64,000 bases of DNA from Clostridium sp. (GTDB lineage: Bacteria; Bacillota; Clostridia; Lachnospirales; Lachnospiraceae): positions 1 through 64,000 of the forward strand of contig JAETQD010000002.1 in the NCBI GenBank assembly GCA_021770825.1. Direction: 5' to 3'. Position 1 is the first letter of the stretch. Each line of letters starts with the position of its first letter. Shown here one piece after another: positions 26,166 to 34,021 of this stretch. The notes beneath the pieces were generated by a model. The model had not been told where the DNA came from. It searched no databases and saw nothing but the letters and a program-made list of their open reading frames with translations. The position numbers and the translations under genes were made by a program.

Positions 26166-27482
26166 TTAAGCCGCTTTCTGTTTCCTGTAAAAGATAATTC
26201 CCAGAATCAGCGGTATAAAGATCAGGCCACATCCAATTCCAACGATTGGTACCATGGACACAAAGATACTCGCCGTGGTAATGGGCATCAGCAGATACTG
26301 CCAGAAGAAGACTGCATTGTGAACACCCAGCGCCTCATAGATACAGGACTTGTTGTCCGGGTCAATGGCACGGACAAGGGCATATCCCTGTGCATTGGAA
26401 CCGGTACACATTCCAAGTACCATCAAATATTTCTCAAACCACTCCGGGTTGTGGATGGTTCTGAACCAGATGAACAGGAGAATAGCGGTAAGGCCGCAGC
26501 AGATTCCTGTATGTAACAGCAGCGGAACGATGAACTGTCCGATCAGGTCAAGCTGCAAGGTGGCACATGCGCCAAGAATCATCATATCCAGGCAGATATT
26601 GCTGATCTGGGTCAGGGTTTTCTTATCCACATAGCGGTCAAATTTAAGCTTCTGCATGATCGGCCAGAGAATCAGAGCACCGATTAAGCCGTAAAGCATG
26701 GCGCTTACTTTACCCAGTACCGGAACGAAAAGAATACCGAATTTGAATAAAAGCTCACCAAACTTAAAGCAGACAGCAATAATTGCCAGATGGAATACAA
26801 TCGGGCTCACGGCAATACTGGTGGTGGTGGTATAACCAATGGGCTCTCTCTTTTCCTGAGGAAGGGGGCCGCAGTAAAATTCCTTCGGCTGCTTTCCCGG
26901 CTCTTTAACGAAGGTGCCCCATCCCTTGCGGACGCCGTAGTTTACGATCGCCATACCGATCAGCATGGAGAACAGTACGCCGAAGGTGGCAAGTACCATA
27001 CCGATACTCATGGAACCGGCTGCACCCTGCTCTTCCAGAAGTCCTGCTGCTGTTGCCACAGAGCCATGGCTTCCGAAGTATGCATATACGCCCAGAAGTC
27101 CCCAGCCTTCCGGAAGACCCGGCCAAATGCCCATCAATAAAGTGCCAAGCATTGTACCAACAATCAACTGCATGCCGTACATCATCATATTGCCGAATGT
27201 GAAGTCAAAATGCTGTGCGATTCTTTTTGCTGTAATGGAAACCCCCAGCGGTACGCAGGTCATCATGATCTTCATGGCCTGTGTGGAAAATGTGCCGAAG
27301 GACTCCGGGATTTCAACAACTCCCAGAACCTGCTGGCCTAAAACCAGCCCTGCAAGTCCGCCGATGATGGAAGCCGGAAGAAACAGCTTCTGAAGCGGCG
27401 GGAAGATCTCTCTAAGGACAAAGCCAAGCATTAAAAGCAGGCCAAACAGCATCAGGTCATTAAAAATTGTCGCCATTGTCAT
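26166..27482 (-). CDS. GltS-type (ESS family) symporter, paralog 1
   Basis: Membrane protein of 438 aa in the glutamate:sodium symporter (ESS/GltS) family, with a two-fold repeat of about five helices each. Family features include PLQKLFLPASIIGGLAGLVLG, YFGSHGSVATAAGLLEE (pore-loop type segment) and TGSNAQGYALVRAIDP in the second half. A second copy of the same length and clearly related sequence is at 31102-32418. Known members carry glutamate. Here the genes are tied to ureide catabolism, so oxamate, oxalurate or another small anion is a plausible cargo, which is inference. SD AGGGGGAAAGGA precedes the ATG. Confidence 0.85.
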   Translation of the reverse strand: MTMATIFNDLMLFGLLLMLGFVLREIFPPLQKLFLPASIIGGLAGLVLGQQVLGVVEIPESFGTFSTQAMKIMMTCVPLGVSITAKRIAQHFDFTFGNMMMYGMQLIVGTMLGTLLMGIWPGLPEGWGLLGVYAYFGSHGSVATAAGLLEEQGAAGSMSIGMVLATFGVLFSMLIGMAIVNYGVRKGWGTFVKEPGKQPKEFYCGPLPQEKREPIGYTTTTSIAVSPIVFHLAIIAVCFKFGELLFKFGILFVPVLGKVSAMLYGLIGALILWPIMQKLKFDRYVDKKTLTQISNICLDMMILGACATLQLDLIGQFIVPLLLHTGICCGLTAILLFIWFRTIHNPEWFEKYLMVLGMCTGSNAQGYALVRAIDPDNKSCIYEALGVHNAVFFWQYLLMPITTASIFVSMVPIVGIGCGLIFIPLILGIIFYRKQKAA

Positions 27483-27515
27483 AGTTTTATTCCTTTCCCC
27501 CTAGTGTGGTTTTAT

Positions 27516-28298
27516 CTACTGTCCAAGAGCTGCGTTTACTCCGTTCACGAAATCAATGTATGCGTCAGAAATAACGCCAACTGCATGGGTCAGCTTGATC
27601 CAGCGGATTTCCGGAATATCTTTGTATTTTGCGATTGCTGCCGGATCACGGTTCTCGGCCTGGGCTGTTCCGTGCTTCTCATACTTTCTAAGTAACGGCA
27701 GGTATTTGTCTGTGAATGCCATGATCTTCGGAGACTCATAGTTACCCGGGATATCGATGATGGAAAGATGTCCTGTTCCCAGAGTAAAGCAGTCTGCCAA
27801 TTCTACGGACATAATGTCCTCCAGGTTATCCATTGCTTCCCAGCTCTGTAAGATTACACGGATATAGGACTCCTTATTTGCTTCTTCATAGCAGTGCTCC
27901 GGATTCTGGCCGTAACCGGTGCCGCGGGTATAGCAGCAGCCCAGTCTCTTTCCGATGGGCGGGAATTTTACACAGTCAACGGCTTCTTCCATCTCTGCAC
28001 GGTTGTTGATTCCGGGAATCATTACGGCGCTGGCGCCCATGTCAAGTACATGTCCGATTTCCTTTTTATCAAGGCCGCCTACACGTACCATTACGGACAT
28101 TCCGTTGGCATCTGCCACACGCATCTGCTGGTACAGCTCTGTGTAGGTCATCTCCTGGTGCTCCAAATCAGGAATCAGGCAGTCCACTCCGGCAATATGC
28201 ATCATATCAATAACAAAATCGCCGGGATACACACCATAAGCACAGATAAGTTTTCTGTCCTTATTCTGCTCCAACTGCTCCCTACATGAAATTCTCAT
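27516..28298 (-). CDS. HpcH/HpaI aldolase-like protein with altered metal site
   Basis: TIM-barrel protein (260 aa) of the HpcH/HpaI (KDO-type, citrate-lyase beta-like) class II aldolase family. The substrate-side Arg (MVRVGG, Arg72) and His (DLEHQ, His47) are kept. Of the two residues that bind the divalent metal, the Glu of the usual IETPEA motif is Gln151 (ILQSWEA) and the Asp of the usual GPNDLS motif is His177 (GTGHLS). This argues against an ordinary metal-dependent pyruvate aldolase. It lies 57 nt after the GroEL-like gene and 34 nt before a GltS-type permease gene. CTAAAGGAGAGTG precedes the ATG. Function unknown. Confidence 0.8.
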   Translation of the reverse strand: MRISCREQLEQNKDRKLICAYGVYPGDFVIDMMHIAGVDCLIPDLEHQEMTYTELYQQMRVADANGMSVMVRVGGLDKKEIGHVLDMGASAVMIPGINNRAEMEEAVDCVKFPPIGKRLGCCYTRGTGYGQNPEHCYEEANKESYIRVILQSWEAMDNLEDIMSVELADCFTLGTGHLSIIDIPGNYESPKIMAFTDKYLPLLRKYEKHGTAQAENRDPAAIAKYKDIPEIRWIKLTHAVGVISDAYIDFVNGVNAALGQ

Positions 28299-28355
28299 AG
28301 TTTGTCACTCTCCTTTAGATAATTTATTAACCAATCGACGCACTCCGCAGTCAAT

Positions 28356-29915
28356 TTAGGCTTCTTTTCCAACCACTGCTCCGGCAGTGATAATCATTCC
28401 CGTGAGGGATGCGGCAATTTCCACGGCACGGCATATGGTTCCCGCTCCATCGGCAATGCCCAGGTCATACATACCCCCATAGTTTCCCGAAACCACGTCA
28501 AGGCCGTTTCCAAGGGGGCGTTTTTCCAGTTCCTCCATCACCTCATAGGGTACATATCCGGCGTTTTTCAAAAGCTGCTTTAAGGGGGCCTTTAACATAT
28601 CCCCAAACAGTCTGCGGGCAGCCTGTTCCTCCTTTGTGCCCTCTTTTATTTCCTGCCCATACAAAGTTCTTGCCGCATCGAACATGGCAATTCCTCCGCC
28701 AGGAGCAGCTCCATGCTTTAATATGGATTTTACAGCGGCCACAGTGCTTTTTATCTTCTGCCGCTTTGTCCGCATTTCTGTCTCGGTGGGGGCGCCCACA
28801 TAGATTACCGATACGCCGCCCATGAGTCTTGCCAGGCGGTTTTTCAGGTTTACCCTGTCCACTTCATAAACTGATGTTTTTATTTCTGCCCGTATCCGGT
28901 CAGCCCTCTGCTTTACAGCCTCGTGATTTCCCTTTCCGCCGTAGATATAGGTATGGCCGCGGCGGCTCTTTATGGTTTCTGCCGCACCCAGATGGGCTGC
29001 TGTCACCCGTCTTAAACTGTCTCCAAAATCTTCGGAAACCACAATGGCTCCTGTGGCTGCCGCCAAATCCTGTAATATTTCTTTTCTTCTTTCACCATAG
29101 GCTGTGGCCTTTGCTGCCAGTGTTCTCAATTTCCCGTTCCGTATGTTGACAGCCAGGGTGGCCAATGCCTCCCCGGTGATGTCCTGTGCCATGATAAACA
29201 GGGGCCGTCCGGCTTTTTTTGAAAGATTCATGGCTGTAACAATATCCTCGGACTGGGAAATCACCTGGTCCGTCAGGAGAATGTACGGATTTTCAAGCAC
29301 AGCCTCAGATTCTGCCGGATTTGTGATCATTTCTTCCAGAAGATATCCCTGGTCAATTTCCACGCAGTCCAGGGCTTCCACATAGGATTCCCGCCCCTTA
29401 GTGTCGCGGACCGTCACAATTCCGTCTGCCTTTACCATTTTAAAGGCTTCACAGATCAGGTTCTGGGTTTCTGCATCTCCGGATGCAGCCAGGTCTGCCG
29501 CTTCTTTTACATTGGAAGTCATTTTTGCATGGTGCCTGATCCAGGTGCAGGTACGGTCTGCTTCTTCGCTGAGCGCCTTTCTGAGCTTTACCGGATTCAT
29601 TCCGGCAATGGTCAGGCGGAGGGCGTCCTCCATCAGCTTCTGCAAGAGAATCACTGCTGTTGTGGTGCCATCGCCTTCTGTATCTGCCATTTTTATTACT
29701 GCTTCTTTGGCCAGCTCGGTTCCAGGATTCTGTAAGTCAATTTCCTGTATAATGCCGTTTCCGCTTCTTACGGAAATCGGTACGGACATGGGGTTTCCAA
29801 GAACAATCTGGCTTCCTAAGGGACCGTATGTATTTTTTAAAATCTCCGCCAGGCGGTCCACACCGTCTGCGAGCCTGATGCAGGCATTTTCTTCATAAAT
29901 AAACTGGTTAAACAT
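28356..29915 (-). CDS. Divergent GroEL-like chaperonin, catalytic Asp residues lost
   Basis: Full-length Hsp60-type protein (519 aa) with equatorial, intermediate and apical domains in order. GDGTTT (Asp82, E. coli Asp87) and APGGGIA near residue 405 are kept. Aligned to E. coli GroEL, the two aspartates needed for ATP hydrolysis are both Ser: Asp52 is Ser51 (VRSGNG for TKDGVS) and Asp398 is Ser390 (KIKSTV for RVEDAL). There is no GGM-rich tail and no groES beside it. It starts an operon with the HpcH-like protein, GltS paralog 1, AllH and AllB, behind an extended -10 promoter and an upstream palindrome. It cannot be the housekeeping chaperonin; a specialised scaffold or holdase is an inference. 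Confidence 0.88.
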   Translation of the reverse strand: MFNQFIYEENACIRLADGVDRLAEILKNTYGPLGSQIVLGNPMSVPISVRSGNGIIQEIDLQNPGTELAKEAVIKMADTEGDGTTTAVILLQKLMEDALRLTIAGMNPVKLRKALSEEADRTCTWIRHHAKMTSNVKEAADLAASGDAETQNLICEAFKMVKADGIVTVRDTKGRESYVEALDCVEIDQGYLLEEMITNPAESEAVLENPYILLTDQVISQSEDIVTAMNLSKKAGRPLFIMAQDITGEALATLAVNIRNGKLRTLAAKATAYGERRKEILQDLAAATGAIVVSEDFGDSLRRVTAAHLGAAETIKSRRGHTYIYGGKGNHEAVKQRADRIRAEIKTSVYEVDRVNLKNRLARLMGGVSVIYVGAPTETEMRTKRQKIKSTVAAVKSILKHGAAPGGGIAMFDAARTLYGQEIKEGTKEEQAARRLFGDMLKAPLKQLLKNAGYVPYEVMEELEKRPLGNGLDVVSGNYGGMYDLGIADGAGTICRAVEIAASLTGMIITAGAVVGKEA

Positions 29916-29971
29916 AATATTCTTCCTCCGCTGTACGGCCGTGAATCGGCGCAGGTGTCATATCTATCGTT

Positions 29972-29980
29972 ATTATATCA
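29972..29980 (-). promoter_or_regulatory. Extended -10 promoter of the groEL-like operon
   Basis: Minus strand TGATATAAT (TG-N-TATAAT) at 29980-29972, with no consensus -35 at 17 bp; a TTGACG sits too close. The absence of a -35 fits an activator-dependent promoter. Palindrome at 30033-30049 is about 64 bp upstream of the -10. Confidence 0.6.
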
Positions 29981-30032
29981 TACCCTTTTCTCGTCAAGAT
30001 AGATACGTTCTGCACATTTTCCGAGTGCTTGC

Positions 30033-30049
30033 ATGTGCATGTTGCACAT
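30033..30049. promoter_or_regulatory. Palindromic operator ATGTGCA-N3-TGCACAT
   Basis: Perfect 7-bp inverted repeat with a 3-bp centre (TGT), upstream of the groEL-like operon. A half-site in the identical 13-mer TCTGCACATTTTC occurs at 30009-30021. The same palindrome core and the same 13-mer recur between pucR and the metallo-hydrolase operon (33988-34007). Confidence 0.65.
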
Positions 30050-30062
30050 CAAAATACAAAAT

Positions 30063-30105
30063 GACAGGCCGGATTCGTGAGGGGTAAGAACGAATCCAGC
30101 CTGTC
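30063..30105 (-). terminator. Terminator after the NMT1-type gene
   Basis: Minus strand GACAGGCTGGATTCGT (30105-30090) pairs with ACGAATCCGGCCTGTC (30078-30063), 16 positions with one mismatch, then ATTTTGTATTTTG. It ends the metallo-hydrolase-HD-GltS-NMT1 unit before the groEL-like regulatory region. Confidence 0.85.
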
Positions 30106-30127
30106 TTCTATTCTTTATTCTGATAAA

Positions 30128-31060
30128 CTATTTTAAACCCAGCTTTCCAGCCGCATATTCATATGGTCTGGAATCCACGATCTCATCATAGGGAATTACT
30201 TCATCAATTACATTTCCCATAACGAGGAATCTCTGCCAGCGGTCCAGCTCTTCCTGCTGGATTTTTACTGTCTCCGGCCACATGCCCTGCTTCTTATATT
30301 CATCCACGATTGCAATGGCCTTATCTAAGGATACCTTCGGCCAGTTGCGGGCAAGAATCTCGCGGCAGTCATAGCCGTCGTGTTCACGGAGCCATGTCTG
30401 TGCCATCTGGAGTCCCTGTGTGAAACGTCCGCAGAGGTTATCTTCCCGGTTTAAGGTTTCCGGAGTGGTGTAATATACACTCCACGGTACCGGACCTCCA
30501 TGGATGGTGAGATCTGTAAGCACATATCCCTTGCCCTGAGCCTCAAGCTGTGCTGCCAGGTCAGACTTCATCATGATTACATCACCGAATCCGCCCTCGA
30601 ACAGTTCCTGAAGCATGGCAATGGTAAAGTCATGTACAAAATGGATTTTGGAAACATCGGCGCCGCCTTCATGGGCAACACCTGCCAGGAACAGTCCCGG
30701 GCTCGCTCCGTTTCCGCCGGAGGTTAATACCTTCTTGCCCTCCAGGTCCGTCCATTTGAAGTTCTCAATGGGCTCATGAGCCAGAAGAGACATGGGGCAT
30801 CTGGAAGCTACTTTTGCAAATGCGAAATAGCTCTTTACACGGCGCTTGTAAATCAGCGGACACCAGATACCGCCTACCACGGCTTCTGCCTGGTTGGTGT
30901 TGATGTCTGTCAGTACAGTGGTCCAGGGCTTCGGTACATAAGAGGTAACCTTAAGACCCAACTGTTCAAAGTAACCCAGCTCCACAGCCAGATATTCCGG
31001 CATGTAGTTGATGGATAAGCCAGTGGCAGATATATGGAAGCGATCCAATCCTTCACTCAT
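30128..31060 (-). CDS. NMT1/THI5-type substrate-binding protein without signal peptide
   Basis: Periplasmic-binding-fold protein (310 aa) of the NMT1/THI5/SsuA group: YMPEYLAVELGYFEQLGLKV is the classic opening strand-helix, and a GNGASPG anion-loop-like segment follows. The protein begins MSEGLDRFHISATG with no signal peptide or lipobox, and no ABC permease or ATPase gene is adjacent. It may therefore be a cytosolic ligand-binding or enzymatic protein rather than a transporter part. It follows GltS paralog 2 by 41 nt with GGAGGAACAATAAC before the ATG. Ligand unknown. Confidence 0.8.
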   Translation of the reverse strand: MSEGLDRFHISATGLSINYMPEYLAVELGYFEQLGLKVTSYVPKPWTTVLTDINTNQAEAVVGGIWCPLIYKRRVKSYFAFAKVASRCPMSLLAHEPIENFKWTDLEGKKVLTSGGNGASPGLFLAGVAHEGGADVSKIHFVHDFTIAMLQELFEGGFGDVIMMKSDLAAQLEAQGKGYVLTDLTIHGGPVPWSVYYTTPETLNREDNLCGRFTQGLQMAQTWLREHDGYDCREILARNWPKVSLDKAIAIVDEYKKQGMWPETVKIQQEELDRWQRFLVMGNVIDEVIPYDEIVDSRPYEYAAGKLGLK

Positions 31061-31101
31061 TGTTATTGTTCCTCCTTATTACTCGTCAGTTTTATTCTTC
31101 A

Positions 31102-32418
31102 TCAGGCAGCTTTCTTTCGTCCAAACAGCAGGAGCATAAAGAATACGGCGCCCAGAGCCAGTGCAGCGGCAATACCGATGACCGGCCAGATATTTACAAG
31201 AATCAGGGCTGGCAGAATCGGGGTCAGCAGGTTGTTCCACCAGAAAATGGCATTATATACACCATGGGCTGTGGGTGCGCAGGACTCGGAATTGGGGTCA
31301 ATGGCACGTACCAGAGCCAGTCCGTTGGCACTTGCACCTGTACAGCAGCCAAGAACCATCAGGCACTTCTCAAACCACTGCGGGTTTCCAATCTTCTTGA
31401 AGTACCACAGAAGGAATACTGTGGTAAATGCACAGCAAACAACCACATGTATCAGAAGCGGAAGCCAGTATTTCATGATAATATCCAGGGAAAGGCTGGC
31501 GATGGAAGTTGCAATCAGGATTTCCAGGCAGAAGCCGCTGATTAAGTTCAGTGTCTTTCTGTCCACATAGCCGTCAATATGTGTTTTCTTCATTAACGGC
31601 CAGAGAATCAGTCCGCCCAGCATACCATAAAGCATTGCATTGACCTTGGATAAGATCGGAATAAATTTCACCAATACGGAAAAGATTCCAAATCCCAGCG
31701 CATAGGCTGTCATAATAAGGCAAAGCTGTAATGCCAGCGGGTTAATTGCAACCGGAGTTGTCTTTGCAGAGCCAAGGGATTCCTGCTTGTCCTGCGGAAG
31801 AAGGCCGCTGTAAAAATAATCGGGCTGCTTTTCCGGATTCTTAACAAAGGTGGCGTATCCTTTCCGCACGCCATAGTTCACTACCCACATACCGACTACC
31901 ATGGACCAGATCAGTCCTCCGGTTGCCAGCACCATACCAATGGAGGTAGCTCCGACTGCACCGGCTTCTTCCAGAACCGCCGACGCTGCTCCGGCACTTC
32001 CGTGACTTCCAAAATAAGCAAATGTTCCCAAAATACCCCAACCTGCGGGCATATCCGGTGCAATCGGAACGAACAGCAACATGATTACAATACCAATAAT
32101 CATCTGTGTTCCATACAAGAAAATATTAGCAAGAGCATAGTCCATATGTGCTTTCATCTCTTTTGCAGTTACGGAAATTCCCAAAACCACACAGGTCATG
32201 ATAATACGCATCATGATACTGTTAAAGCTCGGAAATGACTCCGGAATGGCAACCACGCCCAGCACCTGCGGGCCAAGAACCAGTCCGATAATTCCGGCAA
32301 CAACCGAGGCCGGAAGGAATAATCTCTGCAGTGGTTTGCAGAATGAACGAATCACAAAACCTGCCATTAACAGCAGGCATAAAACCATAATGTCCTGATA
32401 TAACGATGCAAGTGTCAT
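31102..32418 (-). CDS. GltS-type (ESS family) symporter, paralog 2
   Basis: Second ESS/GltS-family permease, again 438 aa. It aligns with paralog 1 from end to end without obvious gaps, sharing FLPAS, GLVLG-QVLGVV-IPESF, YFGSHGS and ALVRAIDP, roughly half of the residues by eye. It ends in a basic GRKKAA like the KQKAA of paralog 1. The two copies flank the NMT1-type, GroEL-like and HpcH-like genes. Divergence between them suggests two cargoes, or uptake and export roles; that is inference. CGAAAGGGGATTAAGT precedes the ATG. Confidence 0.85.
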   Translation of the reverse strand: MTLASLYQDIMVLCLLLMAGFVIRSFCKPLQRLFLPASVVAGIIGLVLGPQVLGVVAIPESFPSFNSIMMRIIMTCVVLGISVTAKEMKAHMDYALANIFLYGTQMIIGIVIMLLFVPIAPDMPAGWGILGTFAYFGSHGSAGAASAVLEEAGAVGATSIGMVLATGGLIWSMVVGMWVVNYGVRKGYATFVKNPEKQPDYFYSGLLPQDKQESLGSAKTTPVAINPLALQLCLIMTAYALGFGIFSVLVKFIPILSKVNAMLYGMLGGLILWPLMKKTHIDGYVDRKTLNLISGFCLEILIATSIASLSLDIIMKYWLPLLIHVVVCCAFTTVFLLWYFKKIGNPQWFEKCLMVLGCCTGASANGLALVRAIDPNSESCAPTAHGVYNAIFWWNNLLTPILPALILVNIWPVIGIAAALALGAVFFMLLLFGRKKAA

Positions 32419-32527
32419 ACTTAATCCCCTTTCGTGTTCTCTCTACATGTCATTTTTGCTACATACCTTTTTGCCTGAAAGCATTTCCCTTAACAGACCA
32501 TAAGCCTTCCTCCTTCTTTTGTTTTAT

Positions 32528-33109
32528 TTATCCATTTTTAAATATTCTTCTGCGCTCATAACCGTAAAAGAGATATTCAAAATGCATGGTATCTGCCCTT
32601 CGTACCAAAAACATCTCAGGGAAGCTTCTGGAATCATCCCCCTCAAATGAATGGTTATTGATGATATACGAAACCTGCCAGGGACAACCGCAGTCGCGCG
32701 CAATGGCAGCCCCCAGAAAGGGATGTCTCACATATGCCGTTTCATCAGCAAGAGCCCCATCGGGATCCTCCGCAAAACTTTCATAAGCCTTTCCCACATC
32801 ATGCAAAAGGGCTCCCGCAGTCACCAGGTCCATGTCCGCTTTTACCTGTGGGGCATAGGCGGCATTGAACTGCTTTGCCAGTTCCACGGCCGTTTTTGTT
32901 ACCAGCCTGGTATGTTCAATCAGAGTGACTGGACAGTTTTCCAGTCCGGTGTCTGCAAAAAGCACCTTTAAAAGGCTCGCCTCCGTATGGTGTGCCTTTT
33001 TTGCCGTCTCCATCCATGTACTCACACAGGCTTCCCGCAGTTCTGGATTTTCAATCCAGTCAAACTCCGGCAAAATCCACTTTATAAATTCACGCGATAT
33101 CATAGCCAT
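32528..33109 (-). CDS. HD-domain phosphohydrolase
   Basis: HD-superfamily protein of 193 aa. The metal motif is spread over EHTRLV (His), LLHDVGKAYE (His-Asp), a distal RHPFLGA (His) and a final Asp in RRADTMHF, giving the H...HD...D set of YqeK/UTP-like or CCA-type HD hydrolases. It could act on a nucleotide or another phosphate ester; the substrate cannot be read. It starts 11 nt after the metallo-hydrolase stop and is 109 nt from GltS paralog 2, with no terminator between, so the genes are probably one transcript. Confidence 0.8.
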   Translation of the reverse strand: MAMISREFIKWILPEFDWIENPELREACVSTWMETAKKAHHTEASLLKVLFADTGLENCPVTLIEHTRLVTKTAVELAKQFNAAYAPQVKADMDLVTAGALLHDVGKAYESFAEDPDGALADETAYVRHPFLGAAIARDCGCPWQVSYIINNHSFEGDDSRSFPEMFLVRRADTMHFEYLFYGYERRRIFKNG

Positions 33110-33119
33110 AATTTTTTAT

Positions 33120-33897
33120 CTACTCCACAGTAAAAGGACGGCAGGTGAAGGGAACTCCGATGTCCTTCTTTACCACCGTATCCGGCGCAAAGGATTCCAT
33201 ATGGCGGATAAACTGTTCCAGATCCGGACTTCCCGGAGGATAATGGGTAGGAACCGCTACTCTGGCGCCAGCCCAGCAGACTGCCAAGGCTGCCTCGCGG
33301 GGTGTCATTTCCCGGGAGTATTTTTCCTCCACTGCCGAGATTCCCGCTACCATCACATCAGGATGATACAGCTCGCGAATCATCTTCATATCAGAATAAA
33401 TGAAGGTGTCTCCTGTGTGGTAGTAGGTAATTCCAGGCTGAATCTCCACTACGAATCCAAAGGGAGAAAAGCAGGACCATGCGCCGTCAATCTGGGCAAA
33501 GGATCCATGCTGAGCAAAAACAGTCCTTGCCTTAGAATACTCTCCGATGGTTTTTCCATCGCCGTATCCGGTTCCAAGGACACGTCCGGAGTCAATTCCT
33601 TCCTGTTCAATCAGCATGCGTTTGATCTCATAGCCACAGACCACGGAAGCATTGCTATGGCGCAAGATATCGGCCGTATCTCCGTAATGGTCAAAAGCCG
33701 CATGGGTAACAAAAATTATATCCACATTGTAGAAGGTCCCCACCGGCACATTCGCAGAAGGATTTCCAGTAATATAAGGATCAAACAGCATTTTATAGCC
33801 GTTCCACTAGCACTGTCATTCCCCCGAAATAGGTGAAACGGCATCCGCGCTCTGCTGCCGTTCCGGCATCAAACGCCATCTTCTGCTTTATTTTCAA
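33120..33897 (-). pseudogene. MBL-fold metal-dependent hydrolase, frameshifted near the 5' end
   Basis: The main frame (ATG at 33791, 223 aa) begins in mid-domain with MLFDPYITGNP and carries the MBL motif THAAFDHYGD, HTGDTF and a late PTHYPPG. The preceding segment is in another frame: from ATG 33879 (or TTG 33897 after GGGAGGA) it reads RFTYFGGMTVLVERL and stops at 33795-33793. Joined, the product would be TYFGGMTVLVER-NGYKMLFDPY, the normal start of a UPF0173-like hydrolase. A 5-bp loss in a tandem ACGGA-type repeat would explain it. Either it is a recent pseudogene, a sequencing error, or translation restarts at 33791 to give a truncated protein. It heads the HD-GltS-NMT1 unit. Confidence 0.7.
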
Positions 33898-33926
33898 CCA
33901 TCCTCCCAACTCATCAGCTTGTCTTT

Positions 33927-33935
33927 ATTATAGCA
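33927..33935 (-). promoter_or_regulatory. Extended -10 promoter of the metallo-hydrolase unit
   Basis: Minus strand TGCTATAAT at 33935-33927, again with no good -35. The palindrome at 33988-34002 is centred about 63 bp upstream of the -10, almost exactly as in the groEL-like operon. Confidence 0.6.
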
Positions 33936-33987
33936 TAAGCTATTCCCCGATTCTAAATGCAGAATGCCCACTTCGCGCCCATTTCAC

Positions 33988-34007
33988 TGTGCAATCTGCA
34001 CATTTTC
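33988..34007. promoter_or_regulatory. Palindromic operator TGTGCA-ATC-TGCACA between divergent promoters
   Basis: Perfect 6-bp inverted repeat with a 3-bp centre, followed by TTTTC so that TCTGCACATTTTC is shared with the groEL-like upstream region. It lies between the pucR promoter and the leftward metallo-hydrolase promoter. A PucR-family autoregulatory site is the simplest reading. Confidence 0.65.
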
Positions 34008-34021
34008 TTTTCGTATTTCCG

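Noticed and set aside
28327..28354. Internal promoter or PucR box before the HpcH-like gene (TTGACT and TTGGTTAA)
   Set aside because: The TTGGTTAA core lacks the flanking consensus, the -10 is ambiguous, and the gap to the groEL-like gene is only 57 nt. Kept as a remark, not a feature.
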